Source of the DNA: an uncultured Eubacteriales bacterium | GTDB taxonomy: Bacteria; Bacillota_A; Clostridia; Christensenellales; Aristaeellaceae | Assembly (NCBI GenBank): GCA_902803675.1 | Contig: CADCQZ010000032.1 | Span: 1-5,266 of the forward strand | Direction of reading: 5' to 3' | Length of the DNA: 5,266 bases | Part shown: in pieces, positions 1 to 5,266 of the stretch | Position numbering within the stretch: position 1 is the first letter of the stretch | How the letters are laid out: the number at the start of each line of letters is the position of its first letter | Notes under the pieces: model-generated | What the model was told of the DNA's origin: nothing | The model's database searches: none | The model's input: the letters and a program-made list of their open reading frames with translations, nothing else | Made by a program: the position numbers and the translations under genes

Positions 1-14
1 CCGGCGGGTCTTTG

Positions 15-1490
15 TTATCCCAGCTGCCCGTACCGCCTCAGGAGGGACTGCAGCGCCAGCTCGTCATACTGCCAGGCGGCGATCTTCCACACGCTGCCGG
101 GCAGCAGGTCCAGGGCCTTGGGCGTCCACATGGACACGGCCACGAGCTCCGTCCCGTTTTCCGCCATGCGCCCGGCGGCGGCGATGGCTTTCTCCGCGTC
201 CGGGTGCCTTCCCAGGAACACCACGGCTCTCTTCGGGTCCTCCTCCGGGGCCAGGCCGCCGTACCGCCCGCCGAAATGATCGGCGAAAGCCTTCGCGGCG
301 TTGAGCGGGATGTCATCGTTCACCAGCGCGTTGCGTCTTGCCAGGGTGCCGAAGAAGAGCGTGTCCGCGTCCAGCTCCGGCAGGGGCTTTCCCTCCGGCG
401 CGCTCAAAAGAGTGATGGCGGCGTCCATGATGTCTTCCGCCTGTTTTTTCTGCTCCGGGGTGCCGAAGGCGCTCTCCCCGGCCTTTAAGGCGTACCGCTT
501 TTTGTAAGCTGTGATGCGCCGGAAGTGTTCCTCGATATTCTCCGCGCTGAAGGCGCCGTCCTGAACGCGCCGCGCCACATACATGGCGGCGTCCGCCGCC
601 TGCTCGGGGGAATGGCACACCAGGGAGATGTCCACCCCCGCGTCCAGGGCGCGGCGCACACCGTCCGCGATGCCGAACAGGTCCATCACCGCCTTCATCT
701 CCATGGCGTCGCTGATGATCAGGCCGCCAAATCCCATCTCCTCCCGCAGGAGACCCGTCATCACTCTCCGGGATACGGTGGAGGGGACCCGGTCCGGCTC
801 CAGGGCGGGGAACACCACGTGGGCGGACATGATGGAGGGGATCCCCGCCTTGATCGCGGCGGCGAAGGGCTTCAGTTCCACCTGCCGCATCTCCTCCATG
901 GGCTTGTTCACGATGGGCAGGGCCAGGTGGCTGTCCACATCCGTGTCCCCGTGGCCGGGAAAATGCTTGCCGCAGGCGATCACCCCGGCGTCCCGAAGGC
1001 CCTCAAGATACCGGCAGCCGAAGGCCGATACCTTATCGGGATCGGCGGCGAAGCAGCGGTTGCCGCACACGCTGTTGCCCCTGTTGGTGAAGCAGTCCAG
1101 CACCGGCGCCAGGTCGAAGTTGACGCCCGCGGTGCGCAGCTCGTCCCCCAGGATGCGGGCGATGCGGTAGGCGTTCTCCGGGTCGCCGGTGGCCCCGATG
1201 GCCATGGCGCTGGGGGTGGGGAAGGTGATGTGGGCAAGGCGGGACACACTGCCGCACTCCTCGTCGATCATGATGAAGGGGTCAAAGCCCGTTTCTTCCC
1301 GGATGAGGACGGTGAGCTCCTCACACAGGGCCTTCAATTGCTCAAAGCTCTCCACGTTCCGCCTGAACAGGATCACATTGCCCAGTTTGTTCTCCCGGAT
1401 CACCTTTTTGAGTTCTTCCGGCACGGTGAGGCCCTCGAAGCCCACGCCGATGCGCTGGCCGATGCGCAGTTTCAGTTCCGCTTCGTTCAT
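15..1490 (-). CDS. Glycoside hydrolase family 3 protein, NagZ-like beta-N-acetylhexosaminidase
   Basis: The 491-residue product matches GH3 enzymes that remove non-reducing beta-linked sugars, in NagZ typically N-acetylglucosamine, by a retaining mechanism. The N-terminal TIM-barrel domain covers about residues 8-335. It carries LAPVLD at 127-132, GNRCF at 143-147 (the position of GDRAF/GVRSF in NagZ) and the diagnostic KHFPGHGDTDVDSH at 175-188, whose Asp186-His188 pair is the expected acid/base dyad. The probable nucleophile is Asp261 in IISDAMEMKAV. Residues from about 350 form a shorter second alpha/beta domain, so the protein is longer than single-domain E. coli NagZ and shorter than the roughly 640-residue Bacillus type. 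No signal peptide or membrane segment is visible, so it should be cytoplasmic. The ATG is set by AAAGGAG (1498-1504) seven bases upstream. It is transcribed divergently from the importer, which suggests it processes imported sugar. Family assignment is firm. Substrate is inferred, and beta-glucosidase or phosphorylase activity remains possible. Confidence 0.93.
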   Translation of the reverse strand: MNEAELKLRIGQRIGVGFEGLTVPEELKKVIRENKLGNVILFRRNVESFEQLKALCEELTVLIREETGFDPFIMIDEECGSVSRLAHITFPTPSAMAIGATGDPENAYRIARILGDELRTAGVNFDLAPVLDCFTNRGNSVCGNRCFAADPDKVSAFGCRYLEGLRDAGVIACGKHFPGHGDTDVDSHLALPIVNKPMEEMRQVELKPFAAAIKAGIPSIMSAHVVFPALEPDRVPSTVSRRVMTGLLREEMGFGGLIISDAMEMKAVMDLFGIADGVRRALDAGVDISLVCHSPEQAADAAMYVARRVQDGAFSAENIEEHFRRITAYKKRYALKAGESAFGTPEQKKQAEDIMDAAITLLSAPEGKPLPELDADTLFFGTLARRNALVNDDIPLNAAKAFADHFGGRYGGLAPEEDPKRAVVFLGRHPDAEKAIAAAGRMAENGTELVAVSMWTPKALDLLPGSVWKIAAWQYDELALQSLLRRYGQLG

Positions 1491-1525
1491 ATGACCGCTC
1501 CTTTATGTGGTGTCGGGTCCTGTTT

Positions 1526-1619
1526 TATCCGTCCCGGACAGTATACCATGTCCTGAGCGGCCGCACAAGTTCACCGGGATGTGAATATTTTTTCAGATCG
1601 ATAATTAAATATCCGTCCC
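1526..1619. repeat. Direct repeat TATCCGTCCC, two copies in the divergent control region
   Basis: An identical 10-mer occurs at 1526-1535 and 1610-1619. The first copy lies at the likely start of the GH3 transcript. The second lies just upstream of the -35 of the importer promoter. The centre-to-centre distance is 84 bp, close to eight turns of B-DNA, so both copies face the same side of the helix. This would suit one regulator touching both promoters, perhaps with DNA looping. A chance match of this length in so short a region is unlikely but not negligible. The function is inferred. Confidence 0.4.
1540..1568 (-). promoter_or_regulatory. Candidate SigA-type promoter of the GH3 gene
   Basis: Read on the minus strand, there is an extended -10 element, TGG followed by TATACT (box at 1540-1545). 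Seventeen bases further upstream lies TTGTGC (1563-1568), a poor -35 matching consensus only at TTG. A good extended -10 can compensate for a weak -35. Transcription would begin near 1533, leaving a leader of about 40 bases before the ATG at 1490. The arms GGACA (1536-1540) and TGTCC (1549-1553) form an inverted repeat enclosing the -10, a possible repressor site, though 5-bp arms are weak evidence. Confidence 0.55.
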
Positions 1620-1632
1620 ATTCAGATAATCA

Positions 1633-1661
1633 TTGTCAAAGGATGGGAGACGTGGTATAAT
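1633..1661 (+). promoter_or_regulatory. Strong SigA-type promoter of the importer operon
   Basis: The -35 is TTGTCA (1633-1638, five of six consensus bases). The spacer is exactly 17 bases. The -10 is a perfect TATAAT (1656-1661) preceded by TGG, an extended -10 motif. The start point should fall near 1668, giving a leader of about 59 bases before the ATG at 1727. The stretch immediately upstream (about 1581-1614) is AT-rich in an otherwise GC-rich window and could act as an UP element or operator region. This is the best promoter in the window. Confidence 0.85.
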
Positions 1662-1673
1662 CCAGCCAACGAA

Positions 1674-1710
1674 CTGCCTTGGAAGGGCAGACATATGCCG
1701 TTTTACGGCA
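1674..1710 (+). promoter_or_regulatory. Two tandem leader hairpins upstream of the binding-protein gene
   Basis: The first hairpin pairs CTGCC (1674-1678) with GGCAG (1686-1690). The second pairs TGCCGT (1696-1701) with ACGGCA (1705-1710) around a three-T loop. The second ends directly against the ribosome binding site. With transcription starting near 1668, almost the whole leader is structured while the Shine-Dalgarno sequence stays single-stranded. This arrangement can protect a highly expressed mRNA from 5' decay or help present the ribosome site. A regulatory role is possible but not shown, and it matches no riboswitch class I know. Confidence 0.45.
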
Positions 1711-1712
1711 AA

Positions 1713-1719
1713 AAGGAGG
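1713..1719 (+). promoter_or_regulatory. Ribosome binding site deciding the start of the binding protein
   Basis: AAGGAGG sits seven bases before the ATG at 1727. It decides against an in-frame TTG at 1679, which lies inside the first leader hairpin, has no ribosome site, and would put 16 polar residues in front of the signal peptide. Confidence 0.9.
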
Positions 1720-1726
1720 GAATTCT

Positions 1727-3262
1727 ATGAAGAAATTCTCGGCACTGTTACTGGCTGTGATGATGCTGCTGTCCCTGTGCAGCTTCGCCGCGGCGGAGGA
1801 CCCCATCAAGATCAGCATCTACTACTCCGATAACTCCACGCTGCCCTACCGTGAGGACTGGCGCGTGATCAGCTACCTGGAGGAGACCTACAATGTGGAT
1901 CTGGTGTTCGAGCCCATCCCCATGACGGAGTACGCCGTGAAGGTGTCCAACGTGCTGCAGAACCAGGGCGATGACACCCCGGACGTGATCCTGGGCACCA
2001 GCACCGCCGGCGGCAACGCTTCCCTGGCCCTCAACGGCGGCGCCTACGCCGTGAACACCAACCCGGACTGGACTCCGAACTTCAACGCCCGCGTGGAAGA
2101 GTTCGGCCTCACCGAGTCCGTGGAGATGCTCAAGCTGGGCGACGGCAACCTGTACTACATGCCCCAGCTGTTCGACAAGCCCTTCTTTGACGGCGGCCTG
2201 ATCCTCAGGCAGGACTACCTGGAGGCCAAGGGCTTCGACGCCCCCAAGACCTTCGAGGACCTGCACCAGATCCTTTTGGCCTACAAGGCGGACTATCCGG
2301 ATTCCATCCCGCTGACCTCCATCGTGAACATCTACGTGCTGCAGCGCATGTCGATGTCCTCCTTCGGCATCAGCGTGGGCCGCTCCACCTCCACCGGCAC
2401 CCGCGTGCTGAGCTGGGACTATGAGACCCAGAAGTACTTCGCCGGCGCTCTGAGCGAACGGTACAAGGACTACATCCGCTTCTTCTCCAAGATGTACGCG
2501 GAAGGCCTGATCGACCCCGAATTCCAGCAGGATGACGCCGCCGCCACCCGCAAGCTGGCCACCGGCCTGAGCTGCGCCGTGTACGGCTACTACGATCAGA
2601 TCGGCGGCTGGGAAGCGGCTTCCGAGATCGAAGGCCTGAAGCTGAACATGTATCCTCCTCTGGAAGGCCCCTTCGGCGCGCACCATCAGCCCAAGAGCTC
2701 CGTGGGCAACGGCATCCTGTTCCCCTCCAAGACCATGCAGAGGCCTGACTTTGAGCAGGTGGTCCGCAAGATCGACGAGGTCTTCTTCTCCGAAGCGGCC
2801 GCCAAGGTGTGGTGCCTGGGCGTCGAGGGCGAGCAGTACACCGAAGTGGACGGCAAGGTGGTCTTCAGCGATGAGATCATGGCCCATGAGAATCAGGAAG
2901 GTATCTACAAGTTCATGCAGAACGCTTACGGCTGCGGCTGCGACGGCACCCAGGTGGTGTGGTACAACGCCCGTGAGATGACCAAGTACGACGAGAACTA
3001 CGCCCGCATCAACGCCGAAGTGGCCGCGATGGACAACGCCATCCAGTATGTGCCCGCCACCCCGGCCTTCGACGATGAGGCCGCCGAGGAAGCCGCCCTT
3101 CTGCAGACCGCCCTGGCCGACGCGTTCTTCGTATGGGACGACGCCTTCATGCGCGGCATCAAGGACATCGACGCCGACTGGGCCGAGTATGAGCAGGATC
3201 TGAAGGACAAGGGCATCGACGAGTTCGTGGATCTGTACAACAAGTACAACAAGTATCAGTGA
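1727..3262 (+). CDS. Extracellular solute-binding protein of a carbohydrate ABC importer (LipO/YtcQ-like)
   Basis: This 511-residue protein is the substrate-capturing component of the importer encoded with the two downstream permease genes. Residues 1-23 form a Sec signal peptide: two lysines, a hydrophobic core (about 5-17) and AAA before Glu24, fitting signal peptidase I cleavage. The mature protein begins with a beta strand (IKISIYY) and shows features common in this large-size family: DTPDVILG at 83-90, an RQDYLEAKG segment at 161-169, GLIDPEF at 260-266, GVEGEQYTEVDGKVVF at 365-380, and a C-terminus of the form W...Y...LK..GIDE....YNKY. The length of about 500 residues is usual for LipO/YtcQ proteins. 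Cys18 lies in LSLC, which lacks the small residue a lipobox needs before Cys, so lipid anchoring is doubtful. The mature part has cysteines at 283, 363, 403 and 405. A complex carbohydrate ligand is likely from family and neighbours, but its identity cannot be read from sequence. Confidence 0.92.
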   Translation: MKKFSALLLAVMMLLSLCSFAAAEDPIKISIYYSDNSTLPYREDWRVISYLEETYNVDLVFEPIPMTEYAVKVSNVLQNQGDDTPDVILGTSTAGGNASLALNGGAYAVNTNPDWTPNFNARVEEFGLTESVEMLKLGDGNLYYMPQLFDKPFFDGGLILRQDYLEAKGFDAPKTFEDLHQILLAYKADYPDSIPLTSIVNIYVLQRMSMSSFGISVGRSTSTGTRVLSWDYETQKYFAGALSERYKDYIRFFSKMYAEGLIDPEFQQDDAAATRKLATGLSCAVYGYYDQIGGWEAASEIEGLKLNMYPPLEGPFGAHHQPKSSVGNGILFPSKTMQRPDFEQVVRKIDEVFFSEAAAKVWCLGVEGEQYTEVDGKVVFSDEIMAHENQEGIYKFMQNAYGCGCDGTQVVWYNAREMTKYDENYARINAEVAAMDNAIQYVPATPAFDDEAAEEAALLQTALADAFFVWDDAFMRGIKDIDADWAEYEQDLKDKGIDEFVDLYNKYNKYQ

Positions 3263-3280
3263 CCTTTCAGCCTTTCTTTC

Positions 3281-3305
3281 GGGGACCCGGCACCGCCGGG
3301 TCCCC
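3281..3305 (+). terminator. Strong GC hairpin between binding protein and permease (partial terminator or mRNA stabiliser)
   Basis: GGGGACCCGGC (3281-3291) pairs perfectly with GCCGGGTCCCC (3295-3305) around a loop of only three bases, giving an 11-bp, almost all G/C stem. It begins 18 bases after the stop codon of the binding protein. No run of T follows (GTATCCTTG), so it is not a standard intrinsic terminator on either strand. Its most likely role is to protect the 3' end of the binding-protein message or cause partial termination, so that the binding protein is made in excess over the permeases. No separate promoter is evident before the permease gene. Confidence 0.6.
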
Positions 3306-3351
3306 GTATCCTTGAAAATAACGATCCTCCCCGGGGAAAGGGGCGTTCTTT

Positions 3352-4332
3352 ATGGGCAGAAAAAAAGAGCTGAGCAATATGGAGCACGTGAACAAGATCA
3401 CGCTGCGCCACTATATGGGGCGGTACTGGCAGTTCTATCTGATGATGCTGCTGCCGCTGATCTACTTTATCCTGTTCAAATACGTGCCCATGTTCGGCAA
3501 TATCCTGGCCTTCCGCCACTATAAGCCCCTGGGCGGGCCCTACGGTGACCGCTGGGCCAGCGGCTACAAGGAGTGGCCGGCGCCCTTCCGCTATTTCGAG
3601 CAGTTCCTGCTCAAGGCGGAATTCTGGGTAGCCTTCAGGAACACCCTGATCATCAGCGTGGAGAACCTGGTGATCAATTTCCCGTTCCCCATCATTTTCG
3701 CCATCCTTTTGAACGAGCTGCGCAACCTGAAGCTCAAGAAATTCGTGCAGACGGTCTCTTACGTGCCCCGGTTCGTTTCTACGGTGGTGGTCATCTCCAT
3801 CCTGAGCGAGCTGCTCTCGCCCTCCATGGGCCTTCTGACACGCCTGATAGACAAAGTGTTCGGGGTGGGCCGGATCTACTACATGAACGAGCCCCAGTAC
3901 TTCCGCTTCCTGTACATCCTCACGGATATGTGGCAGTTCACCGGCTGGACGGCCATCATCTACCTGGCCGCCATCACCGGCATCTCCAGCGATATGTTCG
4001 AGGCCGCCCGCATCGACGGCGCGTCCCGTTTCCAGCAGATCATCTATATCACGCTGCCCACCATCATGCCCACCATCATGGTGATGCTGATCCTCAACGT
4101 GGGCCATCTTTTGTCCCTGGGCTTTGAGAAAGTGCTTTTGATGCAGACCAGCACCAACATGGCTGTGTCCGACATCATCGACACCTACGTGTACCGCTAC
4201 ACCCTGGGATCCTCGTCGCCCCAGTATTCCCTGGGCGCCGCCCTGGGCCTGTTCAACGGCGTGATCGGCCTGATCCTGGTATCCACCAGCAATTACGTGT
4301 CCCGCCGCCTGACGGGCAACAGCATCTATTGA
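3352..4332 (+). CDS. Carbohydrate ABC transporter permease, LplB/YteP type
   Basis: One of two membrane subunits forming the transport channel in the cytoplasmic membrane. The 326-residue product has about six predicted membrane segments (about 27-46, 97-120, 133-154, 186-209, 238-255, 294-312). It carries the conserved EAA loop at 217-236, with EAARIDGA at 217-224 and LP at 235-236, which contacts the ATPase. The first external loop is long (about 47-92) and is followed by FWVAFRNTLIIS, a family hallmark, and the length is typical of LplB/YteP proteins. The ATG follows AAAGGGG (3337-3343) by eight bases, a weaker ribosome site than those of its neighbours. An internal ATG at 3379 has no better site. 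It lies 89 bp after the binding-protein gene, across the hairpin, and 15 bp before the second permease. The ATPase it needs is not in the window. Confidence 0.93.
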   Translation: MGRKKELSNMEHVNKITLRHYMGRYWQFYLMMLLPLIYFILFKYVPMFGNILAFRHYKPLGGPYGDRWASGYKEWPAPFRYFEQFLLKAEFWVAFRNTLIISVENLVINFPFPIIFAILLNELRNLKLKKFVQTVSYVPRFVSTVVVISILSELLSPSMGLLTRLIDKVFGVGRIYYMNEPQYFRFLYILTDMWQFTGWTAIIYLAAITGISSDMFEAARIDGASRFQQIIYITLPTIMPTIMVMLILNVGHLLSLGFEKVLLMQTSTNMAVSDIIDTYVYRYTLGSSSPQYSLGAALGLFNGVIGLILVSTSNYVSRRLTGNSIY

Positions 4333-4333
4333 G

Positions 4334-4339
4334 AGGAGG
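4334..4339 (+). promoter_or_regulatory. Ribosome binding site for the GTG-started second permease
   Basis: AGGAGG lies eight bases before the GTG at 4348 and directly abuts the TGA (4330-4332) of the first permease. A ribosome finishing the first permease covers this site, so the two subunits are probably translationally coupled. It supports GTG as the true start, as no in-frame ATG lies nearby. Confidence 0.85.
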
Positions 4340-4347
4340 CGCTTGAC

Positions 4348-5244
4348 GTGAGCACGAAAGTTTTAAAGAATGCCGGCAGGCGCCGCATCAAGGAGCACAA
4401 CCCGGTGCTCAACTTCTTCACCTTCCTGGTGATGTTCATCGTGGTGCTGGCCTGCACCGTGCCCTTCCTGTATATCATCGCCATGTCCTTTTCCTCGCCG
4501 GTGGCCATCACCAACAACCGGGTGATCCTCTGGCCGGTGGATTTCACCATCGAGGCCTACCGGAGCGTGTATGACTATCCCAACTTTTTCCGGGCCTACG
4601 GCTACACCTTCCTGTTCACCTTCTGCGGCACGGCCATCTCCCTGTTCATGATGGTGCTCTTCGCCTACCCCTTGAGCAAGGACTGGCTGTGGGGGCAGAA
4701 GTTCGTGATGAAGCTGGTGATCTTCTCCATGTTCTTCTCCGGCGGCCTGATCCCCAACTACCTGCTCATCAACAGCCTGCATCTGGTGGGCACCGTGTGG
4801 GCGCTGCTGCTGCCCTACGCCATCAGCCAGTTCAACCTGATCATCCTGATCAATTTCTTCAAATCCCTGCCGGGGGAGATCGAGGAGGCGGCGGTCATCG
4901 ACGGGCTGAGCTACATCGGCATCCTGGTGCGCATCGTGCTGCCCCTGTCCGGCGCGGCCCTGGCCACGGTGGGCCTGTACACCGCCGTGTTCTTCTGGAA
5001 CAACTGGTTCGCCCCGCTGATCTATCTCAAATCCAGCCAGTACCCGGTGATGCTGCTGCTGCGCAACATCGTCAACGGCCGCACCATGATCGTGGACAAC
5101 GGCGGCATGGGGGAGAAGTCCTCCCTGTCCATCTCCATCAAGTCCGCCGTCATCATCCTGTCCTCCCTGCCCATCATCCTTCTGTATCCCTTCCTGCAGA
5201 AGTATTTCGTGAAGGGCATGACCGTGGGCGCCGTGAAGGGCTGA
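4348..5244 (+). CDS. Carbohydrate ABC transporter permease, YtcP/AraQ type
   Basis: The partner membrane subunit to the preceding permease. The 298-residue protein has about six membrane segments (about 21-47, 85-108, 121-141, 146-170, 200-222, 265-284). Its EAA loop spans 180-199 (EAAVIDG at 180-186, LP at 198-199). Family hallmarks of the YtcP group are visible: FSGGLIPNYLLI at 130-141, and a C-terminus reading YPFLQKYFVKG then AVKG, so the protein is complete. The N-terminus is short and basic (RRRIKEHN), consistent with a cytoplasmic start. The GTG start is set by AGGAGG eight bases upstream. Only 15 bp separate it from the first permease, implying one transcript. Nothing in the sequence looks broken. 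It differs from the MalG/UgpE branch by the FSGGLIPNYLL signature. The sugar transported is unknown. Confidence 0.94.
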   Translation: MSTKVLKNAGRRRIKEHNPVLNFFTFLVMFIVVLACTVPFLYIIAMSFSSPVAITNNRVILWPVDFTIEAYRSVYDYPNFFRAYGYTFLFTFCGTAISLFMMVLFAYPLSKDWLWGQKFVMKLVIFSMFFSGGLIPNYLLINSLHLVGTVWALLLPYAISQFNLIILINFFKSLPGEIEEAAVIDGLSYIGILVRIVLPLSGAALATVGLYTAVFFWNNWFAPLIYLKSSQYPVMLLLRNIVNGRTMIVDNGGMGEKSSLSISIKSAVIILSSLPIILLYPFLQKYFVKGMTVGAVKG

Positions 5245-5266
5245 CGGATAATCGACCGATATGGAA

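Noticed and set aside
1..14. Possible part of a terminator after the GH3 gene
   Set aside because: On the minus strand a GC-rich segment follows the TAA, but the window ends before any second arm or T-run could be seen.
525..1556. Long plus-strand open frame across the GH3 gene (343 codons)
   Set aside because: It overlaps the GH3 gene antisense, has a His/Gly/Ala-rich composition without domains, and runs through the GH3 promoter region.
1557..1564. Palindrome GCGGCCGC upstream of the GH3 promoter -10
   Set aside because: An 8-bp GC palindrome is common by chance in GC-rich DNA, and nothing else marks it as an operator.
1582..1595. Catabolite-control (cre)-like sequence TGAATATTTTTTCA
   Set aside because: The outer bases fit the cre pattern, but the nearly invariant central CG is missing. 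It may only be AT-rich upstream DNA.
1679..1726. TTG at 1679 as the start of the binding protein
   Set aside because: It lies within a leader hairpin, only about 11 bases after the expected transcription start, has no ribosome site, and would bury the signal peptide. ATG at 1727 has an excellent ribosome site.
1748..2887. Long open frame on the minus strand opposite the binding-protein gene (379 codons)
   Set aside because: It lies wholly antisense to a well-supported gene. Its His/Gly/Val-rich composition is typical of a GC-rich shadow frame, and no ribosome site or recognisable domain is seen.
3256..4107. Long open frame on the minus strand opposite the first permease (283 codons)
   Set aside because: It is antisense to a clear membrane protein. 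Its acidic, His/Gln-rich low-complexity product reflects the complementary codons of the permease.
5245..5266. Possible next gene starting at ATG 5261
   Set aside because: Only two codons are inside the window and no convincing ribosome binding site precedes them.

Overview
The window is GC-rich, with strong G/C preference at third codon positions, consensus SigA-type promoters and strong AGGAGG-class ribosome binding sites. The transporter genes are of the LplB/YtcP class. Together these suggest a GC-rich anaerobic Firmicute (Clostridia, possibly a gut lineage such as Christensenellales or a relative). That taxonomic placement is inference from style, not from a marker gene.

Layout. Positions 15-1490 (minus strand) encode a complete cytoplasmic glycoside hydrolase family 3 enzyme of the NagZ (beta-N-acetylhexosaminidase) type. 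Positions 1491-1726 are a divergent control region. It holds a very good extended -10 promoter facing right, a weaker extended -10 promoter facing left, a 10-bp direct repeat with copies 84-85 bp apart, and two small leader hairpins just before the ribosome binding site of the rightward gene. Positions 1727-3262 encode a secreted extracellular solute-binding protein of the LipO/YtcQ kind. An 89-bp gap follows, with a perfect 11-bp GC hairpin that lacks a T-tract. Positions 3352-4332 and 4348-5244 encode two inner-membrane permeases (LplB/YteP type and YtcP/AraQ type), each with an intact EAA loop. The last 22 bases hold no supportable feature, and no terminator is seen, so the operon may continue.

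How it fits together. The binding protein and the two permeases form an importer of the carbohydrate-uptake (CUT1-like) class that lacks its own ATPase gene here. The divergently transcribed GH3 enzyme has no signal peptide and probably trims the imported oligosaccharide or glycoconjugate in the cytoplasm. The gene order matches a known theme of glycan-utilisation loci. I do not see a wholly new system. The points most worth a second look are the hairpin between the binding protein and permease genes, the binding protein's signal peptide without a lipobox, and the structured, repeat-bearing divergent promoter region.
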